In this document: positions 30,306 through 42,100 of the stretch, in pieces
Position numbering within the stretch: position 1 is the stretch's first letter
How the letters are laid out: every line of letters begins with the position of its first letter
Origin: Apiosordaria backusii
Lineage: Eukaryota > Ascomycota > Sordariomycetes > Sordariales > Lasiosphaeriaceae
Reading direction: 5' to 3'
DNA: 64,000 nucleotides
Assembly (NCBI GenBank): GCA_030549205.1
Contig: JAUKTV010000020.1
Coordinates: 248,001 to 312,000, forward strand
Notes under the pieces: generated by a model
Told to the model about the DNA's origin: nothing
Seen by the model: the letters and a program-made list of their open reading frames with translations, nothing else
Database searches by the model: none
Made by a program: the position numbers and the translations under genes

Positions 30306-31900
30306 CTAGTTGGTCTTGACCTCGGGCCAATGGATCTCGTCGCATGCCGGTTGTTCGGCAACCCACTTCTTGATCTTCTCGACATCCCAGCCACTCATGG
30401 TTCGGTCGTTGCCCGTCGCCTTCTTCAGGGGCTTGCCGAGCTGGAAAGCGTTGGCGATGCTGCAAGCACCGTCCTTGTATCTGTACATGAAGCACTCATT
30501 GCCCAAGCTCTTGCAGGCAGCGCCGCAGGCCTCGAAGGATTCGTGTGCCTTCCTCTCGTACTCGTTGTATTGGTCCTGCTTCTTCATGCGATTCGTCATC
30601 CAGTCGTCCCACTTACGGTCGTTGGATTGATCGAGGTAGAAGCGATTGTCGGCGTTGTTGTCCCAATCCTCGCGTGTGTCGTTCAACCTTGGAGCCAAGA
30701 ATTCGTCAAAGATATCGCGGATCACGAGTGGTCGGGCTTTGGTGCCAGACTGCGCAAGGCGATGGTATCGCTTCCGCTCAAAGTGCCAGAATGTGTTGAT
30801 CTCCTCGGCGTTCATGTGGTGCATGGTGACAATCGGGTGGCACCAATGCGATGGGCCGAAGGGAAGAGTGGCGGGCTTTTCGCCGTTGATGGTAGGCCAC
30901 TGCAGTTCAGTCGTTAGTCTTGTTCCAAAACGCTGGAACCGAATGGGATCCAAGACACCACGCGAGCCAGCGTGCCAAGCAAGCAGCATGTCAATGCAGG
31001 GAGGGCATCACTTACCATCTGCTGAACTCCAACTTCTGTCTTGTCCTTGAGCGCAAGGGCAAAGATGTAGTCGCCACAACACTCGCGCTTTGCCCTCATA
31101 TCGTACTGGTTTCCGACTCCCGGATTGTTTCCGATAAAATCCTCCATGGTCGCCTTGCTGACAATGTAACCTGATCCTCCGTGTCCAAAGCTGAAGTTGT
31201 TGATCAGCGTGACGCTGCCCAGGTACACCTTCTTGGTGGGCTTCAGCTGTTTCAGCCATTCGACCAGGTTCGGCCACAGAACGTAGGTGTCGGCATCGAC
31301 AAACAGATACCAGTCATAGTTGGGGCGCATGTTGTACGTCTTCTCAGCGATGTGGACGTTCTTGTACTTGTCGAGGTTCCACCCCTCCCGGGCCGGATTG
31401 CCGAGCTTGTTGCAGTTCTCCTGGTCGACCTCGCACCATTTCTGGCGGCGATACAGGTCAAAGTCCGAGTTGTCCTCCTGGGCGGCCTCTTGCACCGTGG
31501 CCAGACTGTCGTGGATTTCCTGGCCGCCGATGTTTTGGTCCATGTCGCTGAAGATGAGGTAGTCGGGGAGGCATTTGAGCATGGTCATCATCTGGGTGGG
31601 CACACGCGCAAACGACTCGGAGGCGCCCGTCTTCATAACGAGCAGGATGTTGCTCGTATCGGGGAAGCCTTCGCACAACGGGTCGACGGCGGGGGCTGGT
31701 GTCGACGGTATGGGCTTGGTATCGTGGCCATTTTGGGCGTCATTTCCTTGTGGCGCATGTTGGCTCTTGTGGGGTTCGGTCTCGTGGTGATAAGGTTCGT
31801 TGTACGGCGCCCAGTTCCCAAGCCTCCTTGATGTGTACAGCAGTAGCAGGAAGCTAAGGGCGATAAAGGCAATCGCGGCAGACGACCTTCGTGATGGCAT
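30306..31900 (-). CDS. Type II membrane glycosyltransferase, GT31/fringe-like fungal family
   Basis: The exons are 31900-31016 and 30899-30306, with a 116-bp intron (GTAAGT..GACTAAC..CTGCAG), giving 492 residues. An in-frame ATG at 31939 would add 13 residues; 31900 has the better context (A at -3). A single N-terminal anchor (AAIAFIALSFLLLLYTS) suggests a Golgi type II topology. The catalytic domain shows DYLIFSDMDQ, the acidic FVDADTYV (DxD-type metal/sugar-nucleotide site), FGHGGSGYIVSKA and CCGDYIFALAL, as in fungal fringe-related GT31 transferases. The second exon ends with a cysteine-containing module (ACKSLGNECFMYRYKDGACSI) resembling a PAN/apple-like lectin fold, which is inference. 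Probable role: elongating glycans of secreted or wall glycoproteins. Confidence 0.85.
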
Positions 31901-31939
31901 TCTGGCTGGCGAACCGGTGTATTTATGCTGTGAAATCAT

Positions 31940-34127
31940 CGAGCTGGGACCGTGGGACAGACGGTGACGGGCTGCAGCATCTCCAGCTAGCAGCGCATCG
32001 GACTTAGGGCAGGTAAGGTAACCGTAGGTCGAGGATCAACGGTTGCAGTTGGAAAGAGAGCGAGGTGGGAAAAAGGCTAACGCGAACCAAAGGACCACGA
32101 AGCCACGAAAGCCAGAGAGGCAGAGAAAAAGGGACAAGATTCTACAGGTGTGGGAAATGAGCGGAGGAAATACGAGATCCTGGACTTCAGCTCTGCGTGT
32201 ACCACGTCTGGCACCGCACCTATCCAATGTGGCGCTGGCCTGGATGGATGCGAATGGTGAAGATTGATTGGGGCTTCAAGGGGGGTTGCTCCAGAGGGTC
32301 GCGCGCTAATGATGCACGACAGGAGGGTGGTACCTGCCAGAAACCTTGCACCACCCACTTCCAACCAGGCACCCCCGGGCCTTCAACAGCCAAACCTGTT
32401 CTGCTGGGGCGATCGTCGATGCGAAGACACTCAACAGTCCGAAGTATGGACAGCACATGAGGTATCCCACAAGTCACTACCGACAGCCTGTTTCATCGTC
32501 TGAATCGTTGTTCTATTTCAACTGGTTCCTGGAAAATGAAGATGGACGGACCTACACTAGGTTGCGCGTTCGGTCTTCGGGAACTGCACCGTAAGACCCT
32601 GACCATGCCATCATACCCCACATCGTCAGCCTTGAAGGCCGACGCTAACGCAAAGAGGGACTCTGACAGTGCGCTTCAGGACACTTTTGGGAAGAATGGG
32701 ATGATGATAGACGGGACGAGAAAGAGCAAGATATAAAGGGATCTTTCTACACTGTGTAAAGAGCCGTGTTATATGGGAACTCGAAATATCCGCACATCAA
32801 TCTCGGGGGTTTGGAATGTCGCACTGCACACGACTCTGAACAAGTTTACAGATCGGCCTCGACAGGGCCTCGGCCACATCGTCATCTGGTGGATCAGAGG
32901 CGTGTAACGGACCGTTGCCAATGGAACGCAAGCCTTTGACAAACCCTTAAAAGCCCATGATGCAATCATAACTTCTAGCGCCTTCAAGAGACGGCAGAAG
33001 TCTGCCGATGATGCGGAGGCATTCGATTCTCTTATTCGGATTTGTCCCGTATGTACATAAGAAGTCTTCAGCGGCGCAACAGGGGGCATTGCCGAGGGGG
33101 CTGACTGTCATAAGGTGATTGCCTGTACTTGGTCAAGCCTACCGTGGCAAACGCATTCTACAGCAAGCCGCGTGGCATATTGATCTATGTTTGGAAAATG
33201 CTGTTCATGAGGCTCTTTTATCCATAGTTCAGACGCAACATTCCAGTTGGGATGCAAGCCTCTCTCTCAAATTCTCTCTCAAATTCTGCCCCGCGTTTGC
33301 TAGCGCCATGCCACGCAGAGATTGGATGGCGCTAGTTTTTTTATTTTTAGTGGAATGTTTGCTCCCAAGAGTCTGGCCCGGTCCCTTCCCCACGAGTCTC
33401 GCTCATTGTGCTTTGAGACGATATATCTGCTTTCTGGCGAAAGAGGGAACGTGAATCTCGACTTCTCTTTTGTTGCTGCTCAAATTCGAGACCGAGACGG
33501 CGCTCTGGAAAGAAAAATGCGAGGGAAATCCCCGGCCAGTAGGACCAGCAGTGCAACACTGATCACAGTGCGACGCTGATGCCTACCCCCGCCTCATCAT
33601 CCCGGTGTTCCCTAGGTACCTTAGCTTCCCGTCGGCATGATTCTTGATCGATGAACACAACCTCGTTATTTGAGAGCTTTGCTGTAAAAGGTCGTTGCCT
33701 TCCGATCTAGATTTCTTACACTAGCCGAGGAACAAATTTACAAGAGTCACTCCATAACAAAATAGAGGCGTATGCCGAGAATCACAGGCAAGATGCACGG
33801 GCCGTATCTGCCGTAGTGTCGCAGCTATTGAATCCTTTCGGGTGATTTTGCCCCGGACTTCCCAACAGGCACATACGCAGGAAAAGTGGACACATCTCTG
33901 GATATCTTTTGAAGAAGAGAACATGGTGGCTATTCATACAGCCCTTGTTCTCAACTTCTCACTTAACCTGGCGGTGTGGCCCCTGAGCTTGAGCCCCTGA
34001 CAATAACAAAGTCCGCTTCAAATCGAACAAAGGATAAGGTACTGTACATATTGATTAGTCATTAATTATCGCGTTCAAATTCATTAACTGACATGTGGTA
34101 TCGATGCTGGTAGCAAGCCTTCTTCCT
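31940..34127. other. Large intergenic region without recognised gene
   Basis: About 2.2 kb with no convincing coding region on either strand. It contains a CCTAGGTACCT motif at 33611-33621 and a short direct duplication (CTCTCAAATT) near 33265-33290. The part next to 31940 is the glycosyltransferase promoter. Confidence 0.5.
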
Positions 34128-35157
34128 CTACCATTTTGAGGGTGTGACAGGTTTCTCCTGCTGTTCTTCTATCTCCACTTCCCCTAAAACTGTCCGAGTC
34201 GTACTCGGAGTCTCAACAATCTCTACCCCCAGATCACCTCTGGCTATCACAATGGGCGGAGAGCGAATCATCGTTGTCCCCTCGTCATGATCCCTCGTCG
34301 TATACACTGGCAGACCAATAGTGTCCGGCGCCGTCCGGTAACCCATAGGCCGTGCCGTACCTGTAGGCCCAACCCCGTCATACCGGACTGTGACAACCGT
34401 CCTGTGCATATCCCCATCATCTTTCCGTCTCAATTCCTGACAGGCCAGTATGGAAAGAACAAAATGAACGAGTCTATCCCGTACCGTTAGCCCATTATCC
34501 CCGCACTAGAGGTCACGGCCGGACCAGGAAAACTCACAGCAGAACAGAAGAAATAATCAAAATCACAACCCCCATGTGATACAAAGGCGAGTACTCCAGC
34601 CTATTTCTGCTTGCTTCCACCCATCTGCTCTGTCCATGCGATACCCAGATACCGACGTACCCTACCGCCGCGACGCAGGCAAGACAGAGGCACATGTGTA
34701 CTCCTACGTGTGCTCCAGGGTAGATGCCCCTTCTCTGGGGACGGGTGCACATGGCGATGAATTCAAAGGAGCTCCATAGGATGGATGCCCCGGCCTATTT
34801 TTTTTATCAGCACCATGACGAGATTTTGGCTGAGAGGGAGGTAAACCATACGGTAAAGACAGTAAAGGCCACAGTGACGTGGATGAGCGGTGCCGATTCA
34901 TACTTCACAGCCAGCTTGATTCCCAGCCCTAGTAGCGCGAGGGAGAGAACGATGCAGAAGATGCCGAGGATTGAACGGGCTGTGTACCACGGCTTCAACT
35001 TTCTGGAAAGTAGCAGCACCGGTCTTTGTTGGTCTGTGTTGTTGGCTCGGTGGTGCTGCCCATTTTGGTCTTGGTCCCCAGCCTCGGGGTCGCTTTCGTA
35101 TACGACAACAATGTCATGATTATCTGATCTCCCGGTCTGGTGATGATGGGAATCCAT
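34128..35157 (-). CDS. Four-TM MARVEL-like membrane protein
   Basis: There are three exons, 35157-34852, 34794-34538 and 34473-34128, giving 302 residues. The first intron is 57 bp (GTATGG..CTGATA..TAG). The second is 64 bp (GTGAGT..GGGCTAACG..GATAG). The reconstructed protein has a histidine- and aspartate-rich cytosolic N-terminus and four membrane segments: SILGIFCIVLSLALLGLGIK, IHVTVAFTVFT-AGASILWSS across the first splice, VGVHMCLCLACVAAVGYVGIW, and VVILIISSVLL-LVHFVLSIL across the second splice. A charged tail of about 95 residues follows. The last two splices each restore a continuous TM helix, which supports the model. Topology and spacing resemble fungal MARVEL-domain proteins of membrane microdomains. 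The function is unknown. Confidence 0.8.
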
Positions 35158-36051
35158 AGCGCCCCAGGATGGCGGCTTTCGGCTTGATTCTGGACTCGTT
35201 ATGAATGGATGACGCTATTTGGCCGCGATCCCCGTCCTACAAGCCTACGAGTAGCGATGAGGCGATATCTCATAACATTGTCTTCGTCGGTGCTGTCGTT
35301 CGAATCGTACAGTAGCACACAAGGGCAGGGTGTTGGTGGTGTTGATGCCGTCGTCAGCAAGTGACAGGTCGAGAAAGGATGAATGGTTCCTTTCCCAGTC
35401 CCAGCAGAAAAGAGAGGGAGAACAAAGATAAAAGGCAGAATTATTCCCCGACCAGAGAGTGCATGATGATTCTTTTGCCCAGCCTTGGCCGGGGCCTTCC
35501 GTTGGTAATCATGAGGATCCCAAGACTCTTGGCGCCCAGTGGAATTCTCGTGCTGCATCGTCAAAGGCAAGTCTTGGATGCTTGGCGACGAGCTCGAAGA
35601 GCAAAGCCCAGCCTTCTTGGCTGGCTGAACGCCGTCGTGTAACCTGCTTTTGGACGGTGCGGAGGGAGGTGCATTTCCGAGGATATAGGATTCCGAAATG
35701 TATGTGAAACACAGTGAGACAGAACACTGTCATGGAATCGGGATTTTTGGCTTGTGTGGGCGTTTGCTGGGAAGTCGAAACGACGAACAAGTGCACCTCC
35801 ACCATCGACCACGTGACGATAGAGGTTGCTATCACTCCGAACTAACACCAAACAACCTAAGCTGTGGGTAGTAACGCTCAACACGTTTCTTAGAGGATAT
35901 TCGGTTTGCCACAGTAAATGATAAAGAAAACGAGCTTGTAAGCGCATGACTTCTGTTTAGATACCACCTGAACAGGGAATCGTCTGAAGAATACCCCGCA
36001 CCCCCGCTTCACTGCTTAGGAGCTGAAGCTCTGACGAGCAACTCCATCCAA
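35158..36051. other. Intergenic region upstream of the tRNA
   Basis: No supported gene. Shadow frames only. Confidence 0.5.
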
Positions 36052-36141
36052 GGTTGCGTGGCCCAGTGGTTAAGGCATCTGCTTTACAAGCTTATTTAGC
36101 AGTATCGCAGAGGATCGCAGGTTCGATCCCTGCCGCGATCA
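36052..36141 (+). tRNA. tRNA-Val (anticodon UAC) with 17-nt intron
   Basis: A full cloverleaf can be drawn. The acceptor arm is 36052-36058 with 36134-36140, all pairs Watson-Crick or G-U. The D arm starts at 36061 with the AGTGGTTA loop. The anticodon stem is 36078-36082 with 36107-36111 and the anticodon is TAC at 36085-36087. The T arm is 36117-36121/36129-36133 with loop TTCGATC; the discriminator is A36141. The intron is 36089-36105, inserted after position 37 as is standard for eukaryotic nuclear tRNAs. It reads GUA valine codons. CCA is not encoded. Confidence 0.95.
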
Positions 36142-36146
36142 TTTTT
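36142..36146 (+). terminator. RNA polymerase III terminator of the tRNA gene
   Basis: Five T residues immediately follow the discriminator base. Confidence 0.85.
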
Positions 36147-36988
36147 GTCATTTTCAAGACCTACATTCCCATTTTCAAGCTACCTTTACCTTTTGCCACT
36201 CTCGTTTCGAGGGAAGAATTCCCATCAAGTGATCGAGCAGGTTTGGCATGCTCCATCGGTATGCGTGGCTACCACAGATCATCCTCTATTCTCTCCCCGC
36301 TCGCGGTTTCGCTCCGTGATCGTCGAAACAGCAAGAAATCCAAGATCACATTGTGTTGCAGTCCGGGGTATGTTGGTACGACCACTTATACCCACCTAGC
36401 TCGTGGCTTCGTCTTCATGCTGTGTGTTCAGCTTCGACGTGTCGGCCCCACGATGGGGCTTGGGGAAAGCCGCAGATTGGCGACCGGGCAGATTTGATTT
36501 TGACCAAGTCTATCCCAGCTTGAACGCGTCAGTTGGCGAAAATGGGTGGTTGAAATGTCACCGTCACAGACCCGGCAGAGTGGTTTAAGCGCCAGCCACG
36601 GCTAGGCCACCAATAGCGGCCAGTGGACTCCCGCAGGGCCAAGAGAGAGATATCTCACACTTCACATCCATGTTGGTTTGAGGTCGCGCTTCTGCGGGTA
36701 TTCCAACGTCTCCATTCGTTGGGGCGCCCAGGAACAGCCCAATGCGGCCAAGTGGTCCTGCAGCCATTTCACCCAAGCTGGATATCACCTCCAGATTGAG
36801 GCTTGTTGGGTATGCTGAGGGGTGAACCACCATGTTGGAGAGCACCTGCATTCAGATGCGGTGAACGCTTGGCTGGAATGGTGAATGGTATCACCAACAT
36901 AAAGCCCTCGCGGCTCGCTGTCCCGTGGGATTCCCAACTTGCAGCGCGTCTATTTCTATTTTTTCATACTCATTGACAACTTGTCAGT
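36147..36988. other. Intergenic region, possible missing 5' exon of the next gene
   Basis: No independent gene is seen. The TM protein that follows lacks a signal peptide in the supported model, so a short signal-peptide exon may lie here. Candidate acceptors (CTTGCAG, CTTGTCAG, ATTTTCAG) occur at about 36945-37019, but I could not identify a convincing donor and start. Confidence 0.35.
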
Positions 36989-38353
36989 ATGTCGGCACAC
37001 TGGAGGCGTCTATTTTCAGTGGGAAGGAGACAAGGTGGCGCTCAAAGACAATACCTTTGGAATGTACCCAGCGGAAAGCAACCGGACTTTTCAGAGTCTT
37101 ATGCCCACGGACAAAACATTCCCATTTCCTGGAATGCCCTCAACAACAGCGTCTATGACCTTTGGTTAACAACATGGAACTTCGAGACCAACCCAATGGC
37201 TTTGTGCCTTGCGAGTGAGTTCGTCCCTTCTTTGTCGTCTTGGATTCAACCTGCTACTCCGGGCTAACGATCTACATCGCAAGGGGCAATAAACCTCGGC
37301 CATGACGGATCCCTCAACTTGAAGACACCCAACATACCCCCAGAAACCCTCTCGAGCAGAACCCGCTATGTCCTCCGTTTCAAACCACAGACAAAGCGGG
37401 GTGAATATGTCCCTTTGGATCCAGAACTTTCCAGTCCGGCATTTTTCATCGTCGACTCTTCTCAGACTGTACGAGCCGAGCCAACGAGTAATTCTGCCAG
37501 ACCATCCCAAACAACTTTTCAAACGACAATATCAACACCGACCCACACCCCAACCCCTCTCAACACAACAGTGAATACGGCCTTTGTGCCACTAACACCA
37601 AACGAGGACAGCACAACAAGCTCAGAAAATATGTCCTCAGGTCAAGCAGCAGCCCTAACAATAGGCTTGATTCTCGCAGTCGCTCTTCTTGTGGCCTGCG
37701 AAATAGCCTACCTCATGTGGCGGCGGAAACAAAATCGAAAAGTGCAACACAGTCGAAGGCTGAAGAATAAGAGTTTGTACGGTGCGGTTCACGACCCAAG
37801 AGAGAGAGGAACTTCCCTCTCCAATCTTGCAACTTCAACGACAAATACAACAGGAAATACAAGAGCAACGGTGTCAACACCAGTGTTAACTCTTGGAGAA
37901 GCTGACAAAAGGGCGCTTGTCAAATCGACAGGGTCATCCGCCCCGGGGAATACATCGTGGAGTCCATTGAGCTGGATAAGGAACTGGAAGTGGAAGGCGA
38001 GCGCCGAGGGGAAACGGGGGATATTCACCCGCGTTGTCACGACCAGCCGTGACTTGTCGAATGAAAGGGGTAGAAAGAACTCGTCTAAGGTTGAGGTTGA
38101 AGAACGGGAAACCAGCCAAGAGCATAAAGATCGATGGACGATGTTTAACTCACCTTATACCGGGCCTTGGATGCTGGTGTCGCCAGAGCTACCAGGGGAT
38201 AGCAGTTGGGGCCACTATGACAGGGATGGAGAACTGGTGCATGAGCTGCATGATTCGAATGGGAGGAGGGGACCGGGGACAATCAATAGCTCGCTGGTGG
38301 AACTTGATGCTGAGGGTGGTAGGTGGGAGGAGCAGAGGTCAGGGGGGAGGTAA
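36989..38353 (+). CDS. Single-pass plasma-membrane protein with extracellular beta-sandwich-like domain
   Basis: The supported exons are 36989-37214 and 37284-38353 (intron 69 bp, GTGAGT..GGGCTAACG..GCAAG), giving 431 residues; the 5' end is uncertain. The ectodomain reads YLWNVPSGKQPDF, GQNIPISWNALNNSVYDLWL, then across the splice LGHDGSLNLK, and RYVLRF, SPAFFIVD. This layout is common in fungal wall-facing proteins with one Ig-like domain. It is followed by a Ser/Thr-rich stalk, one transmembrane helix (AAALTIGLILAVALLVACEIAYLMW) preceded and followed by polar residues, and a cytosolic tail of about 200 residues beginning RRKQNRK. The role is unknown; a surface sensor is possible. It probably lacks its signal-peptide exon in this model. 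Confidence 0.75.
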
Positions 38354-39144
38354 ATGGATAAGGTAGATACCCAAGGAATGAATCTGAATGCCTCGGTGTT
38401 ACCGTCTCTGTTCGAGTCGTGAGCCGGGAATCAGGCATGGCCAGTTTGAGACGGTCCAAGCCGGCAGGTTTAGCCTGGGAACGATGATCCTTCGCTCCGT
38501 CAGGGGAAGAAGGAGTGTGTCACCGAGGAAAAGACGGTAAAGTCCAATTGCAGGACTGACGTTGAAACAAAGCCCCGCTAACGCTGCGGGTGCTGGTTTG
38601 GGTGTGACTCTGTTAGGCGAAACTCGAGTAACCGGCAGTAGAAGCAACGGCAGGGCTTGGCACAATGCATCGTCGTTGTGTGTGTGCCAGGCTGCACGAT
38701 GGCCCGAGCTTGACCGTTCGTCATCAAGGTTCCCCAGCCTTCTATTCTGGTCACATCATCTTGACTGTGTTTGTGTCAGCGCTGTTCGCTTCACTTCGAC
38801 GGGGGGACGGACCTCCTGGTTTTATGTATTTACGCTCTCTTTGATTCTTATTGTTCTGTCTCACCGTCCTTTCTGGTCTCTCCGAGGTCTCCTATCTTCT
38901 TTGTCCTGTCCACAGACCAAGCAAGACATTTCGCCGCTGTCCGAAACCGAAACACCGACCCACGAAGCAAGGTGCAAGCTGCCTCCCTCGGACCATCCAT
39001 GACATAACGGCCTTCTCCACATCCCAAATTGTGCGATTTTGCTGAGTTTCCCATCGTGCCTGTCGCAGCTGGCGGAGCCACAACAAAGATCTCCCCACAA
39101 ACCACCACAAACCACACACAAACACACAAACAAAGCGAAGCGCG
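38354..39144. other. Promoter/leader region of the Tcp11-like gene
   Basis: No gene is recognised. The 100 bp before 39145 is CA-rich (ACCACAAACCACACACAAACACACAA-type), a usual fungal 5' leader composition. Confidence 0.5.
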
Positions 39145-42100
39145 ATGCGGCGCCCGTCGCTCGACTTGACCGAGCCCGAAAGGAACCTCGAGGAATCGAT
39201 CCGATCGCCCACCGCAGGCACGCCAGATCCTGTCCATCTCTCTCTCCCACCACCCGACGAACAAGTCAATTTTGTTGATGGCGACGCCGACGCCGCCAAG
39301 ATCTCAACCCCACCTCCACACATCGCTGCCCGCCTCTTCTACCGCCCGACAAACCAGACGCGACGAAAAGAGAGCGCCGCCTCTTCGCGCCGCAACAGCA
39401 TCTCGTCGGCCCAGTCTCGATCATCGCATGGCTACAGCCTCGAGGGCGGGCCCCAGAGCAAATATGTAGCCCAGCATCTGCGTCGAGCTTCTATTCTCGA
39501 AGATCGAAAGGCGCGCCTCGCCGACCGCGCCGCCCATGCTGAAAAAGTGCGCCTTCGTGCGGCTATCGCAAAGGCTGCCACCAAGGACACGAGCGCCAGT
39601 GAAGAGAGGGCGCTTGCTGCTGCGCAGGCCCGGGAGCGCAACCTTGCCGAGATTGCTGCCTCTTGTGCCGAGGAGGTCAAGCGCGCCAAGGCTGTCGCCG
39701 AGAACATGAAGGAGAAGCGGGAGCAGGAGGCAAGAAAGATGAAGACGCAAATGGAGGAGCGGTTGGCAGAGGCTGAGAGAAGAAGGGAAGAGTTTAGGAA
39801 CAGGAATGCGGCCAAAATCAGGGGGAGGGAGCGTGGGCAGAGTTTGGGGACGCGCAAATCTCCTCCCGTGGAGTCCATGCCCGATGCCGATACCGACACC
39901 GATGCGATGGAGCTCAGCGAGCCCGCTCCCATGACGGAGGATGTGGCGGTTTCCAAGATACAGTGGTGGTGGAGGGCCTTGCAGCGACAACGAGCGGTTG
40001 CCGGGTTCTCCGCCCTTGGGCTGTCGATGGATGCGGTTAGGGAAAGATCGTTTGACAAAGTCACTGTGTTACTGTCTCAGGAAAACGTGTTGTTGGTGAC
40101 GTCTAGGATACTGCGAATCTGTGGTCTTGACGAGGGAAAGCCAGGGTCGGTGGAGGAGATGGCCGCAGTGAGGACCTTCCTGAGTGCGTTTCTCATTTTG
40201 GGACACCCGTCCCAAGTGCTTAGCAACAAGGAGGGCCAGGCAGCGGAGGAAGTAGAGCAGGACGGGTCTGGTTTGGCAAAACCAATACCGAAAGATGAAC
40301 TTCCGAACCCGCAATCGCAAGAACTGGTCGGCAAGGCGAGAGACTTGCTTGTGTCGTTTGAGAATATTCTTGGGCGGCTGACCTCTTTCAATAACTTTAC
40401 ACCTCCACCAGTGCTCTTTACTGCCTTTCCCGAAGTCTACGCAACCTTCTACAACGCCTTTATTGCATGGAAAGCCAGGGACTCAAGCTCACTCGTTGAG
40501 CTGATGGTCATGCAGTTTGTGGAGCTTGATGCTATCTGGGAGTCGGTCAAGGACAGTACCGACGGGTCAGTTGATCAAGTGTACAAGAAGAGCATTCGTG
40601 ACAACCAACTTCTGCTGTTGGTAAGGATCAAAAAGCTGGCTGGGCCAGCTCGGGGCAAGCAAATGGTCGCGGATGCCGTCAAGGCAGCTCGGAGAGCCAA
40701 GGCAAAGAAGCCCGTTGGTGACATGAAGCCTCGTGTTGCCGAACATTCGGTTACTGAGACTGCCATGGGCGTGCTTGGCGTGGAAGAGGGCGCTCAGCAG
40801 GATGGCTCCAGTCAGATGCCGACTCCTCCGTCTACCCCCGCCAGGAAGCGCGACACCTTCAAGGTCAACGTTATTATTCCCAGCCAAAAAAGCCTGCTGC
40901 CAGACAACAGGATTGTTGTTCACGAGCTAGCCATCAACAAGGAATTTCGCACCGAGCCACATGAGTATCACGAACAGCAGGCAGACCTGCTCAATCCGAT
41001 CTTTGAAGACATGCGAGCTACGATGCAGTCGCAAAATCAAGAGGCACACTTTTTCTTGCTCCTCAGGGTTGCCGAATCTATCCGAGAGAAGCTCCAGCGG
41101 CTGGTGAAGCCGGGGAACTCGATGCATTCTTTCATTGGGGAGCTGCTAGACATCGACATTGCCAAGCAGCAATTCGCCATGGGCAGCTTCTCGTACCAAA
41201 AGTTCTTTGAGGCAATGGGATCACTGCTTCCCAAACTCTGCGCGCCCGTCCGTGATGAAGAAGTCAAGAAGCTCACCGAGGAGAAGCTTAGCCAAGGAAA
41301 TTACGTTGACCGTCTAGAAGCCCTGAACGGCTTCATCGATGTCATGCTCAGCGATTATGCCAACTACCTACTCCAACTTGCAGCGCCGCAGCTCGTGACG
41401 CAAGCGCCAGCCTACGAGGCGAAAGCCTTTGCCGCTGATCTCGAAGCTGGGTACTTTGATCTATCGGTTGCGCTGCGGACCTGGAAGGCAACCCAGCAAA
41501 AGCTTTTGGCGGAGGTCTCGAGGAGGGATCCAGAGGGGGTCAACCACCCTTCTTCTCGACCGACGGCGAACCGCATCTATGCTCAGCTGCTGGTTGATTT
41601 GTTCACGCAGCTCTCACCTGTGGCATTGGAGGACATGCCGGAGATGCTTCGTCTGGATCATAAGCGTGCTGTGGAAGCAGGACGCTTGACGAGACGGATT
41701 GTTATCACGGGCGCCATTTTATTGCAGTGCAAAAACTTGCTGAAGCGCGATGTGCGTGCCCCCTGGCGTAACGAAGCTCAGAGGATCTTTGCGGTTTTGG
41801 AGAGGATTGAGCAGCAGAGTGATATGGCGCTTGATGTTGCTGCGGAGGGTATTATGGCCGCGCTTGAGGCGGGACGGTCTATGCCGGCGGCGACGAAGGC
41901 GCAGCTCAAGGGCCTGGTCACCAAGTTTTTGATTGCTGGGGCTGAAGCTGCCACGCAATCAAGGGAGGGCGAGGTGAGAGAGCCTGTTCTGAGGCTGTTG
42001 CTTGGGCGGCTCAGGGGCCATATTCTTGCGCGGCTAGCGGCTGTGAGCACGAGTGACAAGGTCAAATTTACCAGCACGGCAGGGGAGAAGCTGGCGGGGT

